Made by a program: the position numbers and the translations under genes. Shown in pieces: positions 1 through 9,505 of a stretch of DNA of 64,000 nucleotides (the first letter of the stretch is position 1; each line of letters begins with the position of its first letter). The stretch lies in contig NZ_FCON02000022.1 in assembly GCF_001544535.1 (NCBI RefSeq), forward strand, positions 1-64,000, given 5' to 3'. This DNA comes from Caballeronia choica (GTDB taxonomy: Bacteria; Pseudomonadota; Gammaproteobacteria; Burkholderiales; Burkholderiaceae). A model generated the notes under the pieces. The model was not told the origin of the DNA, ran no database searches, and saw only the letters and a list, made by a program, of their open reading frames with translations.

Positions 1-80
1 CGGACTCAAGTTAAGGTCCTTCATCATTGGCACTGCCACGATGCCCAGCACGGCCTTGTCTGCAAAGTTTATTATCAGGC
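1..80 (-). pseudogene. MFS transporter fragment, interrupted by an insertion sequence end
   Basis: Read on the minus strand, these bases encode DKAVLGIVAVPMMKDLNLSP preceded by LIINFA. This is the segment after the first membrane helix of ACS-family MFS carriers. Directly upstream in the same frame comes a stop and the IS30-like end, so the gene has lost its start. It continues beyond the window edge, so only this internal piece is visible. Whether the rest of the carrier is intact cannot be seen. It is called a pseudogene because the 5' end is replaced by IS sequence. Confidence 0.6.
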
Positions 81-108
81 GGTTTCAAACTGAAGTGCAA
101 CACGGGGT

Positions 109-456
109 TTAATGTTTAGCGCCTTGAGGTTGGCTCGCTGAGGCAAGTGTCGCAGCGAAGACCTCGAATGGCGAATGGAACGCGTAAGTGGCGCGCGGCC
201 GGCTGTTCAAACTGTCGGCGATAGCATCGAGTTCGTCCTGACTGTAGACCGAAAGGTCGGTGCCTTTAGGCAGGTACTGGCGCAACAATCCGTTGGTATT
301 TTCGCAAGTGCCGCGTTGCCACGGGCTGTGCGGGTCGCAGAAGTACACGCTCACGCCGGTGGCGGCGGCGAGGTCTTGATGGCGCGCGAGTTCCTTGCCC
401 TGGTCATAGGTGAAGCTCTGGCGCAAGGGTTCGGCAATCGAATTGACTTTTCGAAG
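109..456 (-). pseudogene. IS30-family transposase, C-terminal part
   Basis: The frame reads RKVNSIAEPLRQSFTYDQGKEL, then VYFCDPHSPWQRGTCENTNGLLRQYLPKGTDLS, the C-terminal half of the IS30 DDE transposase domain. The second Asp (in TYDQGKE) and the catalytic Glu (in CENTNG) are present. The N-terminal helix-turn-helix region and the first Asp are missing because the frame enters from the IS6 fragment at about 450. The protein ends KH-stop, with the TAA inside the IS end. It is a broken gene. Confidence 0.75.
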
Positions 457-827
457 TAGCGCCGCGCCGCGGCCTTGTCACGGTGGGCACGCAGTAGAAA
501 ATCGACCGTATTGCCCTCCTTGTCGACTGCGCGATACAAATACTTCCACGGGCCTCGGACCTTGATATACGTTTCGTCCATTCGCCAACTCCGGCCCACG
601 CCACGCTTGTGGCGGCGGAACACCTTCTCCAGAACCGGCAACACCTTGATGGCCCAGCGGTGCACGGTTGAATGGTCAACCGAGATACCGCGCTCCGCCA
701 TCATCTCTTCAAGGTGTCGAAGGCTCAGCGGGTAGGCCACATACCAGCGCACGCAAGTCAGGATCACATCGAGCGGATAATGCAAACGCTTGAGCACCCG
801 CGCCACAGCTGGATTCAAAGTCTTCAT
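447..827 (-). pseudogene. IS6-family transposase, N-terminal part
   Basis: From the ATG at 827 the frame encodes MKTLNPAVARVLKRLHYPLD, then SLRHLEEMMAERGISVDHSTVHRW and GRSWRMDETYIKVRGPWKYLYRAVD. These are the zinc-finger-like and helix-turn-helix start and the first DDE Asp (MDETY) of IS6/IS26-type transposases. After YFEKSI the sequence leaves the family and continues into IS30 DNA out of frame. About 100 C-terminal residues, including the other catalytic residues, are lost. A start 27 bases upstream (MTIRTIGRL) is also open. Confidence 0.75.
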
Positions 828-888
828 CAAGCGTCCGATCGTTCGTATTGTCACAGCACATGATACCGACGCTTACTGCGACAAAACC

Positions 889-1247
889 GCCGGCTGCACC
901 ACTGAGCCATGATGCACAAAGCTGCCGCTGGAGCAGCGCGTGTGTCTTTGAGCGGCGGATATCGGCGAGCTGACCGAACGCGTGCAGTCGTCCAGATCCG
1001 GTCGCTCGGAGGTGCTTCACCAGCGACCGGTTACGGTTAGTCAGGAGACTATCGGTAACAGAACCGGGCGAATCAGAAACTGCATGGGAAAACCCTGAAT
1101 CGTCAGAAATCTAACAGATCGACGATCATGCGCCATCGTAGGATTCGATCAAGCCGAATGGATGGAGGTTTCACTGACTGAAAGTACAGCACAGTGACTT
1201 CGCATATCCATTCATTCACTCGCATATCCACACAGGCGAAAATCAAC
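889..1247. other. Intergenic, no gene recognised
   Basis: Between the IS6-like end and the class II aldolase start no open frame resembles a known protein. The stretch presumably carries the aldolase promoter, but no convincing -35/-10 pair or operator was found. Confidence 0.4.
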
Positions 1248-2093
1248 ATGACATCCCCGCAAACGCAAGCTGCGCCCGACTTTGATATGGCTACGGGTCT
1301 CCCCGAAGGACTCAAGGCGCGATACCAGCATGTCTCTCGCCCACCTGTGTTCGATTCCCCGGCGCAGGCGCGTTTGCACGGCAAGCAGCGCCTCGCGGCC
1401 GCGTTCCGGCTGTTCTCGAAGTTCGGCTTCGACGAAGGTGCGGCGGGCCACATCACGATGCGCGACCCGGAGTTCAGTGACACTTTCTGGGTCAATCCGT
1501 TCGGCGTGCATTTCAGTCAGGTGAACGTGTCCAACCTGATTCGTTGCGACCATCATGGCAACGTCGTGGAGGGAGACCTCCCGGTCAACGCAGCGGCCTT
1601 TGCGATCCATTCGCGCGTGCACCACGCCCGTCCCGACGCGATGGCAGCCGCGCATTCGCACAGTACCTACGGCAGGGCGTGGTCGACACTGGGCCGCCCG
1701 CTTGACCCTATCACCCAGGATGTCTGCGCCTTCTACAACGACCATGCCGTCTACGATGAATTCGGCGGCGTGGCAGTGGAGGTAGACGAAGGCCAACGCA
1801 TAGCCAATGCGCTGGGTTCGAACAAGGCGGCCATTCTGCAGAACCACGGTTTGCTGACAGTGGGCAAGACCGTGGACGAGGCCGCATGGTGGTTCATCAC
1901 ATTGGAGCGTTCATGCCAGGTGCAATTGATGGCGGAAGCCGCAGCGGCCCGTACCGGTGCACCGCTGAAGGCGATTTCCGATGTCGCCGCGCGCCAGTCG
2001 CATTCGATTGTCGGCTCCGCGCAGGCGGGCTGGTTCCAGTTCCAACTCCTTTACTCCCGCATCGTCAAGGAACAACCGGACCTGCTGGACTGA
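1248..2093 (+). CDS. Class II aldolase/adducin family protein
   Basis: A 281-residue class II aldolase/adducin-fold protein, the zinc-dependent family that includes fuculose-phosphate aldolase and many uncharacterised Burkholderia catabolic proteins. Visible motifs are DEGAAGHIT near residue 62, the metal-binding HSHSTYGRAW (His136 and His138) and QNHGLLT (His200). The family cleaves or decarboxylates hydroxy-acids in the cytoplasm, but the substrate cannot be read from the sequence. The ATG at 1248 is preferred over a GTG at 1194 because homology begins just after it; the upstream 18 residues look non-coding. The gene stands alone, next to an IS remnant. Confidence 0.85.
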   Translation: MTSPQTQAAPDFDMATGLPEGLKARYQHVSRPPVFDSPAQARLHGKQRLAAAFRLFSKFGFDEGAAGHITMRDPEFSDTFWVNPFGVHFSQVNVSNLIRCDHHGNVVEGDLPVNAAAFAIHSRVHHARPDAMAAAHSHSTYGRAWSTLGRPLDPITQDVCAFYNDHAVYDEFGGVAVEVDEGQRIANALGSNKAAILQNHGLLTVGKTVDEAAWWFITLERSCQVQLMAEAAAARTGAPLKAISDVAARQSHSIVGSAQAGWFQFQLLYSRIVKEQPDLLD

Positions 2094-2402
2094 GCCCGTG
2101 GCCACGCCCATACGCAAGCCCTCGCTGAGCCATTGAGCGCGACGAACTCGATGGCGAGAAGGAACTACCGGATCAAGCCTCGCCAATCTCGCCGCAAGGT
2201 TCATTGTGCCGGCGTGCTCCTAAGAGTGGATGACCCGAGGAGACAGCGATATGGGGCAGCAAAAGTAGTGTGGCAACGAGCGAAATGACTGACGTATCGT
2301 TTAGAGGCGCCCCCGTGCGAAAGGACGCCGTATCGGAGTTGTTTGTCTTTGGTATCGGCAGGGGCTACCGGCACGCCCCCATCGAACTTTGGCAGCAACC
2401 GA
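2094..2402. other. Intergenic between convergent genes
   Basis: About 310 bases between the ends of the aldolase (+) and the cytochrome gene (-). No protein, clear terminator hairpin or repeat could be supported. Confidence 0.4.
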
Positions 2403-3683
2403 CTACTTCGCGGCCTGAGTCGTCTTACGCAACTTCGCAACATCCAATGCCATCACCGCCGGCGCACCGTTGTTCCATCCTGCACGAATGAACGTGAGCA
2501 CGTCGGCGATCTGCTGGTCGTTCAATACCGGCGAATACTTTGGCATCGGGTACGCAGCGGGAATGCCCTGGACCACGAGGTCGTGCGTGCCATTCAGCGT
2601 CACGTTGATCAGCGACGACGCGTCCTTCTCCATCACGTTTGGATTGCCCGCGAGCGGCGCGAGCAACGGCGCGTAACCCATGCCGTCCACGCCGTGGCAA
2701 TGCATGCAGTACGCCGTATAGACCTTCGCGCCGGCATCGTTGGCGGGGTGCGTGAGAGACACCTTCGTCGCCTTCGGATCGTAGGCATATCGCGGCCCAT
2801 TCGTGCCGCCGGCGGCAGGCAGCGACTTCAGGTAGCGTGACATCGCAGCGACGTCCTCGTCATTCATTGCCTGCGTGCTGTTGTTGATCACGTCCGTCAT
2901 CGAACCGAACGCCGATGCATGCGTGTTCGCCCCCGTCTTCAGGAATTGCGTGACATCCGTTTCCGACCATCGGCCGAGTCCGACGTTATGCTCGCCGGTC
3001 AGGTTCGATGCGAACCAGCCGTCGAGCACGCCACCCGTCAGATAGGCACTGCCCGTTTCGTCGAGCGCTTTCTCCTGGAAGGCGATACCGCGCGCGGTGT
3101 GGCACGAGCCGCAATGGCCGAGACCCTGGACGATGTACGCGCCGCGATTCCACGCGACATCCCTGCCGCTCTTGTCCTGATACACGCCTTTGTCGAGGAA
3201 CACGGCGTTCCAGATCTTAAGCGGCCAGCGCATGTTCAGCGGAAATGGAATGTCGGACTCGCGATTGGCCTGGTTGACCGGCGCGACGCCTTTCATGAAG
3301 TACGCGTAGAGCGCCTTGACGTCGTCGTCGTGAACCTTGGCGTAGGACGGATACGGCATCGCCGGATACAGGTTGTGCCCGTCCTTCACCACGCCCTGAC
3401 GCAACGCCTTCTCGAAGTCCTCCTCGCTCCATTTTCCGATGCCCGTATCCGGGTCCGGCGTAATGTTGGTGGTGTAGATCCTGCCCATCGGCGTGGTCAT
3501 CGGCAGCCCGCCGGCGAACGGCTTGCCCTTCGGCGCCGAATGGCACGCGACGCAATCGCCAACCTTCGCGAGATATGCGCCGCGTGCGACGAGCGCATCG
3601 TCGGCGGCCGCCGCGCGCGCGCTGATCGGCAAGGCAAGGGGCAAGGTCAGTCCGATTGCCGCAACGAGTCTTCCAGTCATCAT
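2403..3683 (-). CDS. Tri-heme c-type cytochrome subunit of a membrane-bound molybdenum dehydrogenase
   Basis: A 426-residue exported cytochrome c. An N-terminal signal peptide (LVAAIGLTLPLALPISARAAA) is followed by three heme sites: CVACH (about residue 42), CGSCH (about 188) and CMHCH (about 324). This is the pattern of the cytochrome subunit of acetic-acid-bacteria alcohol/aldehyde dehydrogenases and gluconate dehydrogenases. It would carry electrons from the molybdenum subunit to the respiratory chain on the periplasmic side. The start is the ATGATG at 3683, with GAGGGGA just upstream and 8 bases after the upstream subunit's stop. The same frame stays open far upstream, but there it only shadows the molybdenum subunit. 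Last gene of a three-gene operon. Confidence 0.9.
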   Translation of the reverse strand: MMTGRLVAAIGLTLPLALPISARAAAADDALVARGAYLAKVGDCVACHSAPKGKPFAGGLPMTTPMGRIYTTNITPDPDTGIGKWSEEDFEKALRQGVVKDGHNLYPAMPYPSYAKVHDDDVKALYAYFMKGVAPVNQANRESDIPFPLNMRWPLKIWNAVFLDKGVYQDKSGRDVAWNRGAYIVQGLGHCGSCHTARGIAFQEKALDETGSAYLTGGVLDGWFASNLTGEHNVGLGRWSETDVTQFLKTGANTHASAFGSMTDVINNSTQAMNDEDVAAMSRYLKSLPAAGGTNGPRYAYDPKATKVSLTHPANDAGAKVYTAYCMHCHGVDGMGYAPLLAPLAGNPNVMEKDASSLINVTLNGTHDLVVQGIPAAYPMPKYSPVLNDQQIADVLTFIRAGWNNGAPAVMALDVAKLRKTTQAAK

Positions 3684-3691
3684 CGTTCCCC

Positions 3692-5929
3692 TCACGCGGT
3701 TTGCAGTTGACGGCCTACCGGCAGTTGCCGGAGACGCTTGCCCGTCGCGGCATAGATCGCGTTGGTGAGCGCAGGCGCGAGCGCGGCCGTGCCCGGCTCT
3801 CCGATCCCGCCCGGCGCTTCGGCGCTCTTGACGATATGCACCTCGATCGGCGGTGTCTGGCTCAGCCGCAGCATGCGGTAATCGGTGAAGTTGCTTTGTT
3901 CGACGCGGCCGTCCTTGATGGTGACTTCGCCATAGAGTGCCGCCGTGATGCCGAAGATGATGCCACCTTGTATCTGCGCCTCGATCGTGTTCGGATTGAC
4001 GACCATGCCGCAATCGACCGCGCACACTACGCGGTTCACCGCGACCTCGCCGTTGTCGACGGTAACGTCCGCGATGATCGAGAAGAAGCTGCCGAACGCA
4101 TGCATGACCGATACGCCGCGCCCCTGTCCCTTCGGCAGCGCGTTGCCCCAGCCGGCGGCCTGCATGGCGACGTCGAGCACATTGCGCGCGCGGGGCGTCC
4201 CGGCAAGCAGGTCGCGGCGGTACTTGGCCGGGTCGACCTTGGCCTGCGCCGCGAGTTCGTCGATAAAGCTTTCCACCACGAACGTCCCACGTGTCGGACC
4301 GACGCCGCGCCAGAACGCAGTCGGAATATCGCGCGGTTCCTGCCGCACGTAGTCGACCAACTGGTTCGGCAAGTCGTAGGGAAGTTGGGCCGCGACTTCC
4401 ACGGCGTCCGGGTCGACTCCGTTCTTGAACGCGGGCGGCGCGAACCGCGCCAGGATGGACGAGCCGACAATCCGGTGCTGCCACGCAATCGGCTTGCCGT
4501 TCGCATCGAGGCCGGCCGCGATGACGTCGTAGTAATACGGGCGATACATGTCGTGCTGAATGTCTTCTTCGCGCGTGAAGGTGACCTTGACCGGCGCATC
4601 GACCTGTTTTCCGATCTTTAGCGCCTGCGCGATGAAATCCGTCTCCAGACGGCGGCCGAATCCGCCTCCGAGCAAATGGTTATGGACCGTGATCTTGTCC
4701 GCGGGAAGGCCCGTGATTTTCACGGCGGTATCGACGGCGCGCGTAGGCACCTGCGTGCCCACCCAGATGTCGCAGCCATCGGCGCGCACGTGCACCGTGC
4801 AGTTGACCGGCTCCATTGTCGCGTGGGCGAGGAATGGCTGCTGGTAGACGGCGTCGACGCGCGTCTTCGCGTCGGTGAAGCCCTTGCCGATATCGCCGTC
4901 CTTGCGCGCGACCGCGCCCTCGCGCTTCGACGCGCTCGCGAGGTCATCGATCACGTGCTGCATCTGCACGCCCGCGCTCCTGCCTTCGTTCCACTTGATG
5001 ACAAGCGCAGCCGCGCCCCGTTTCGCGGCCCACGTGTGATCGCCTATGACCGCCACCGCGTTATCGACCTTGACGATCTGGCGCACGCCAGGGATCTTCT
5101 TCGCGTTGATATCGTCCACGCTCGCGAGCGTGCCACCAAACACCGGGCAGTTCACGATCGCCGCGTACTTCATATCGGGAAGGCGCACGTCAAGACCGAA
5201 CATCGCCGTGCCGTCGACTTTCTCCGGCGAGTCGAGGCGCTTCGCCGTCGTGCCGATCAGCTTGAAATCCTTTGGGTCCTTGAGCCGCACGTCTTGCGGC
5301 ACGGGCAACCGGGCGGCTGCATCGACAAGCTTGCCGTAGCCGATCGCGCGATTGCTGGCGGCGTGCACAACCTGCCCGCGCTCGGCATGGCAGCTTGCCG
5401 GATCGACTTGCCACTGCTGCGCGGCCGCCGATATCAGCAGCACGCGCGCGGTCGCACCGGCCTTGCGCATCGGTTCCCATGCGTAGCGGATCGAGGTCGA
5501 GCCACCGGTCAACTGGCCGCCGAGCAGCGGGTCCATGAAGAGCTTCTCGTTGGGCGGCGCATGATCGATCACGACGCTGTCGAGCGGTACTTCGAGTTCT
5601 TCCGCAATCAGCATGGGGATCGACGTATACACGCCCTGCCCCATCTCGACCTTCGGGATCACGAGCGTGACCTTGCCGGCCGTGTCGATCTGGACGAATG
5701 CATTCGGTTGGAAGACGCCGCCCTGCGGCATTTCGTTGGCATCGCCGCCGATCACCGATTTGGCGTTTTGGGCGCCTTGACCTTGGCCAGCGGCCGAGAT
5801 GCTGAAGCCGAGCACCAAGCCGCCGCCTGCCGCTGCCCCGACCGTAACGCCGAACTTGAGAAACGTGCGGCGGCTCAAGCCCCCTTTGGACGCGTGGCCT
5901 TTTTGCGCGTCGAGTAATCCCCGCGACAT
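3692..5929 (-). CDS. Molybdopterin-binding subunit of an isoquinoline 1-oxidoreductase-like aldehyde dehydrogenase
   Basis: A 745-residue xanthine-oxidase-family molybdenum subunit of the IorB type. A Tat signal (GLSRRTFLKFG, residues 17-27) implies export of the folded cofactor-loaded enzyme. The catalytic features look intact: a GQGVYTSIPMLIAEEL segment near 100, the cofactor loop GGGFGRRLETDF, and the C-terminal GGIGEPG with the base Glu. Members oxidise aldehydes or hydroxylate N-heterocycles with water and pass electrons to the partner [2Fe-2S] and cytochrome subunits. The gene starts one base after the upstream stop codon, so translation is probably coupled. Aldehyde dehydrogenase and isoquinoline oxidoreductase activities are both possible. 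Confidence 0.9.
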   Translation of the reverse strand: MSRGLLDAQKGHASKGGLSRRTFLKFGVTVGAAAGGGLVLGFSISAAGQGQGAQNAKSVIGGDANEMPQGGVFQPNAFVQIDTAGKVTLVIPKVEMGQGVYTSIPMLIAEELEVPLDSVVIDHAPPNEKLFMDPLLGGQLTGGSTSIRYAWEPMRKAGATARVLLISAAAQQWQVDPASCHAERGQVVHAASNRAIGYGKLVDAAARLPVPQDVRLKDPKDFKLIGTTAKRLDSPEKVDGTAMFGLDVRLPDMKYAAIVNCPVFGGTLASVDDINAKKIPGVRQIVKVDNAVAVIGDHTWAAKRGAAALVIKWNEGRSAGVQMQHVIDDLASASKREGAVARKDGDIGKGFTDAKTRVDAVYQQPFLAHATMEPVNCTVHVRADGCDIWVGTQVPTRAVDTAVKITGLPADKITVHNHLLGGGFGRRLETDFIAQALKIGKQVDAPVKVTFTREEDIQHDMYRPYYYDVIAAGLDANGKPIAWQHRIVGSSILARFAPPAFKNGVDPDAVEVAAQLPYDLPNQLVDYVRQEPRDIPTAFWRGVGPTRGTFVVESFIDELAAQAKVDPAKYRRDLLAGTPRARNVLDVAMQAAGWGNALPKGQGRGVSVMHAFGSFFSIIADVTVDNGEVAVNRVVCAVDCGMVVNPNTIEAQIQGGIIFGITAALYGEVTIKDGRVEQSNFTDYRMLRLSQTPPIEVHIVKSAEAPGGIGEPGTAALAPALTNAIYAATGKRLRQLPVGRQLQTA

Positions 5930-5930
5930 G

Positions 5931-6389
5931 TCACGCTCCCTTTACAGCGTGCTTGATCGCTGCGCGAATCCGGTTGTAAGTGCCGCAGCGGCAGATGTTG
6001 CCATCCATCGCCGCATTGATGTCGGCGTCGCTCGGGTTTGGGTTGCTTGAGATCAGCGACGCCGCCGACATCACCTGGCCCGACTGGCAATAGCCGCACT
6101 GCACGACGTCAAGCGCTTTCCACGCGTCCTGGACTTTCTTCCCGGCGGCCGTATTGCCGACTGCTTCGATGGTCGTCACCTTGCGATCGCCGACTGCTGC
6201 GATTGGCAGCACGCACGAGCGGACCGCGGCACCGTCGAGATGCACCGTGCACGCGCCGCACTGAGCGATTCCGCAGCCGAACTTCGTTCCCGTCAAGCCG
6301 ATCAGGTCGCGGAGCACCCACAGCAAGGGCATGTCCGGAGGCGCGTCGAGGTTGTGGGTTTCACCGTTGACGTTGAGCGTTGTTGTCAT
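5931..6389 (-). CDS. [2Fe-2S] subunit of a molybdenum hydroxylase (IorA-like)
   Basis: A 152-residue protein with two [2Fe-2S] motifs. The plant-ferredoxin type [15 protein letters not shown] lies near residues 44-58, and the alpha-helical type CGYCQSGQ...CRCGTYNRI near 103-142. It transfers electrons from the molybdenum site to the cytochrome subunit. The start at 6389 has CCGGAG upstream; an in-frame start 78 bases earlier gives a non-homologous extension. First gene of the operon with the molybdopterin and cytochrome genes. It has no signal of its own and is probably co-exported with the Tat substrate. Confidence 0.9.
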   Translation of the reverse strand: MTTTLNVNGETHNLDAPPDMPLLWVLRDLIGLTGTKFGCGIAQCGACTVHLDGAAVRSCVLPIAAVGDRKVTTIEAVGNTAAGKKVQDAWKALDVVQCGYCQSGQVMSAASLISSNPNPSDADINAAMDGNICRCGTYNRIRAAIKHAVKGA

Positions 6390-6839
6390 GTGCAACTCCG
6401 GTTGTGGGGTTGTTCTTTTATCCGCTTCGCGAACCTTGCCAGGAGGCTTACAGTTCGCAAGCCTCAATGCGCTTTAGGCGTGGGCGTGCGGTCCAGACTT
6501 CTGCGGGAGGAACTCAGGCAGTTGTACCAGAAGGCGCACGTTTTCGCTTTATCGACGGGCGGATGTCAGGGCTGGCTGTTCGAAACGGCTCCGGTGCAAG
6601 TAGGTGACCCGGTCGAGACGTCTCCGATATGTCGGACACTTCATCGTGCGGACTGGACGGCATTCCAAACTGCGGGCGCAGCGTAATGCTTGCGTACGAC
6701 GACGTGTCCCTCCGAATCCACGCCGTGAACTGGAACAGGGTCTTTGCACGATGAATCCCATCTTGACGTTTCGCGGTCGTTTTCATTGACGGCAAGACGG
6801 CAGTTCATATGACGTGGTCTCTTCCTGACTCACGGGCCA
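6390..6839. other. Intergenic, promoter region of the molybdenum dehydrogenase operon
   Basis: About 450 bases upstream of the [2Fe-2S] gene and downstream of the decarboxylase-like gene. Short open frames here match nothing recognised. The operon promoter must lie here, but no operator could be picked out. Confidence 0.35.
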
Positions 6840-7649
6840 TCAGGACGATGATCCGACGTAGTTCTTCAGAATGCGTAAGTCGGTTACCGAGTACGCCATA
6901 CCAAGCCGATAGCCCCGGCCAACGCGCAGCGGAGCAATCAGGTGCATGTCCTCGCCGTCAACTTCGGGCAGCTTCAGCTCCGCCGATCCGGCCCAGACAT
7001 CCACGATCGCGAGATTGTCGGTGAGCGACATCGTCAGTTCGTCGACGGGGGGCTTGTCCTGACGGTCGGCCGCAAGCTGGGGAAAGTAGCGCCGCATCGT
7101 TGTCGGTCGGTTGAAAACTGTCGTCGGATCAGCGATTGGTTCTTCGATCTGGATACGAGCGGTCGCGAGCCGCTCCCCGTGAGCGGACACGCTGGCACCG
7201 AAGCGACTTCCTTTGGCAAGCGGTGCAGCCGCCGCGCCAGGAGCAGAGAAACTGCGAGTCTGATAGACACTGGCAAGTTTTTTCGGAAATCCCTGCGCCC
7301 ATCCGCGGGCGATGGCAGCGTCGTTGTCGACGAAGATGTAGGGGCAGTAGTTGACAGGAGTACCGTCAAAGACGGCCTCGACCAAAACGAAAGCCTCGCG
7401 ATATTGATATCTCGCGGGGTCGGTCAACTCGTCATTGGAACCAGTAAACTGCCAGTCCAGGAACCAGAAGAACGCGCGCCCTCCTGACTTCTCGTCCACC
7501 GTCAGGCCGGGCGGGAGGAGCGCCGCGATCGCCCCCTGCTCGGCCCAATATTCGATGGCAAGACAATCGCTGGAATAGTGCCACGGCGGCAGCGACACCA
7601 GCGCCGACTTTCCTTGCGGAGTAATAGGAACTGAAAAGGCTTTAAGCAT
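6840..7649 (-). CDS. Acetoacetate decarboxylase family protein
   Basis: A 269-residue protein of the acetoacetate decarboxylase superfamily. The family's Schiff-base lysine motif is seen as GWAQGFPKKLASV (Lys123-Lys124). Family members decarboxylate beta-keto acids or act as aldolase/dehydratase-like enzymes in the cytoplasm. The start at 7649 has a good AGGAAG ribosome site; an extra 24 codons upstream look unrelated. It is monocistronic, facing the same way as the molybdenum dehydrogenase operon but 450 bases from it. The exact substrate cannot be deduced. Confidence 0.85.
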   Translation of the reverse strand: MLKAFSVPITPQGKSALVSLPPWHYSSDCLAIEYWAEQGAIAALLPPGLTVDEKSGGRAFFWFLDWQFTGSNDELTDPARYQYREAFVLVEAVFDGTPVNYCPYIFVDNDAAIARGWAQGFPKKLASVYQTRSFSAPGAAAAPLAKGSRFGASVSAHGERLATARIQIEEPIADPTTVFNRPTTMRRYFPQLAADRQDKPPVDELTMSLTDNLAIVDVWAGSAELKLPEVDGEDMHLIAPLRVGRGYRLGMAYSVTDLRILKNYVGSSS

Positions 7650-8419
7650 TTCGTTTCTTCCTGAGTTGGAGCTACCCAAAATCGCTGTACAGGGAATTCT
7701 TGCGCTTCTTCCGAACGCCATGCATCACATGACGCGGAACGGTCTGGCATCACGCGTCTCGCGCATACGCTGCGGCGCCTGGATTCGGTGAACTGTGGTG
7801 TTACTTGCATGCCGTACGGCGTGGCATACGGCCCGCGTTGCTATAGCTCTTCTGAGCATAGTCCGCGCTTTGACGAACGCCTATTACATAAAACTGTAAT
7901 CACCTGCACCCTGGCCTTCCTCTCGAACCGGCCCGGCCCGCAAGAGCGGTTCTCGGGACGGAGCCGCGTGAATTGGGGCATCGACGGGACAACGTAGATT
8001 ACGGAGGACACAAGCATTAGGGATGACAAGACGATGGCCTTCCGCAATCTTGCCCACCCCGGGCTTGCAATAGTCCAGCCGGCCATACAAGCAGTAAGAG
8101 CCACGTCGACTACGAGCGCGACATAGCCTTTCATCGGACGCGTTGCGATCGAGACCGCAGTCTGGGGCGAGCAAACACAGGATCGTCGGCACGACCTGCG
8201 TCGTCAGAACGCGCTCGTCATTGGCGCGGACAGATCGAATACGGTGGGACGAGTTGCGGCAAGCTCAGATGAAATGCCGCACGCTCATCACGACCGAGCG
8301 CTGGTTGATCCCCGGGCTCGGCGGAGACACGCTCGCGACGCCTACGGTTCAAGTTCGGCCCGATGAGCGCCTAAACTCATCGAGCCATCACGGCCAGCGA
8401 TGACAGTTCCTGTCGAGAG
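7650..8419. other. Long intergenic stretch without a recognisable gene
   Basis: About 770 bases between the acetoacetate decarboxylase-like gene and the porin end. Several open frames of 60-105 codons occur on both strands. None has a ribosome site plus a recognisable domain, and their composition resembles random GC-rich frames. It may be a decayed gene, but no family was identified. Confidence 0.35.
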
Positions 8420-9451
8420 CTAAAAGAAGTGCAGTATGCCGACTTGCGCGCCGGTCGGATCGAACCCCGGGTGAGAAAGCTGAACACCTTGCGTCGCCGC
8501 GCCGAGCATCGTGTAGGCAGCCTGGTTGTGATTGCTGATGTGCGAGAGCGTCGCATAGATCAGCGTGCGCTTGGACAACAAGTGCTGTGCCATCAGGCTG
8601 ATCTCGGCCGCATTATTGCCGGCCGGAAGGCGGTCGTTCGCATACGCGTACCCCGCCGAAACGAAATCGGCCGGCGTGAACCGATACTGCGCCGACACCG
8701 AATAGACATCCTTGTCGTAGACCTTCGCCGAATCCTGTGCATGATGATAGGCCGCGAAAAGCTTGAGCGATCCGAAGTCGTATGAGCCTCCGGCGAACAT
8801 GTCGCGCTGAACATCGGTCGCGGCCGCATTCGTCATCTTCTCGTAGTTGGCCGCGAGAAATACCGGTCCGTTCGCGTATTCCACGCCGGCGTGAATGTTG
8901 TCGTGACCATTTTGCGGCACGGCGCTCTGGCTCAGACCATACAGAACCTGCGCCTTGAGGCCCGCTATCACCGGGGTCTGGTAGCTGAACGCGTTGCTCA
9001 CCCGAAACGTATAGCTCGCGAAGTTGTCGAGCCCGGACGCCATCGTCGCGCCGCCGAACGCGTCGAAGCGGCTGATCAGCAGAAACTGCGGCGTGTTCTG
9101 GCGTCCCATCCGGAACTCGCCCCAGTTGCCCGACAGGCCGACCCACGCCTGCCGATTGAAAATCGCGGTCGGATCGGCCGCCGTGCCGTTGTTCGTGTTG
9201 ATGCCGCTTTCCAGCGTGAAGTTGATGCGGTTTCCACCGCCAATATCCTCGCTGCCCTTCATGCCGAAGCGCGACGCATAGAAGCCGCTCGAACCCATTC
9301 GGGTCGTCAGGCCGTTGCCGGCGTTGGTCGATTCGATAAACGTGTCAATCACGCCGTAAAGCGTCACCGAACTTTGTGCCTGCGCGCTGCCTGCCGCGCA
9401 GGCGCCAAGCCCGAGGGCGATGGACGCGACTTGTCTGACGCAGTTCTTCAC
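8420..9451 (-). CDS. Gram-negative porin (Omp32/OpcP type)
   Basis: A 343-residue outer-membrane trimeric porin. The N terminus is a signal peptide (ALGLGACAAGSAQAQ) followed by SSVTLYGVIDTFIES, typical of beta-proteobacterial porins. The C terminus ends ILHFF with the terminal Phe needed for BAM recognition. The start is GTG at 9451, placed by an AGGAG site six bases upstream. It lies just downstream of an MFS carrier on the same strand, so the pair may move one substrate across both membranes, consistent with the facing catabolic operon. Confidence 0.9.
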   Translation of the reverse strand: MKNCVRQVASIALGLGACAAGSAQAQSSVTLYGVIDTFIESTNAGNGLTTRMGSSGFYASRFGMKGSEDIGGGNRINFTLESGINTNNGTAADPTAIFNRQAWVGLSGNWGEFRMGRQNTPQFLLISRFDAFGGATMASGLDNFASYTFRVSNAFSYQTPVIAGLKAQVLYGLSQSAVPQNGHDNIHAGVEYANGPVFLAANYEKMTNAAATDVQRDMFAGGSYDFGSLKLFAAYHHAQDSAKVYDKDVYSVSAQYRFTPADFVSAGYAYANDRLPAGNNAAEISLMAQHLLSKRTLIYATLSHISNHNQAAYTMLGAATQGVQLSHPGFDPTGAQVGILHFF

Positions 9452-9505
9452 TTCGTCTCCTGATGGATTCCGGTTGAATCTTGTGAAACGCGAGGACCAG
9501 TGCGC

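Larger units (their letters stand above)
80..888 (-). mobile_element. Chimeric IS30/IS6 insertion-sequence remnant
   Basis: The right part (about 447-888) is the 5' part of an IS6-family element, including a GGTTTTGT outer end on the minus strand at 881-888 that resembles IS6-type ends. The left part (80 to about 456) is the 3' part of an IS30-family element with its terminal sequence around 80-118. The two join at about 447-457, where both reading frames share CTTCGAAAAG. Neither element has its other half, so the unit should not transpose by itself. The outer borders are estimates. Confidence 0.6.

Noticed and set aside
709-1020. 103-codon minus-strand frame next to the IS6 remnant
   Set aside because: It overlaps the IS6 transposase start in another frame and has no recognisable domain.
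3684-4484. Upstream extension of the cytochrome c frame
   Set aside because: It overlaps the molybdenum subunit in another frame. A signal peptide and ribosome site place the true start at 3683.
7841-8192. Two overlapping minus-strand frames of about 100 codons
   Set aside because: They have no ribosome site, no family and no coding bias that could be told from background.
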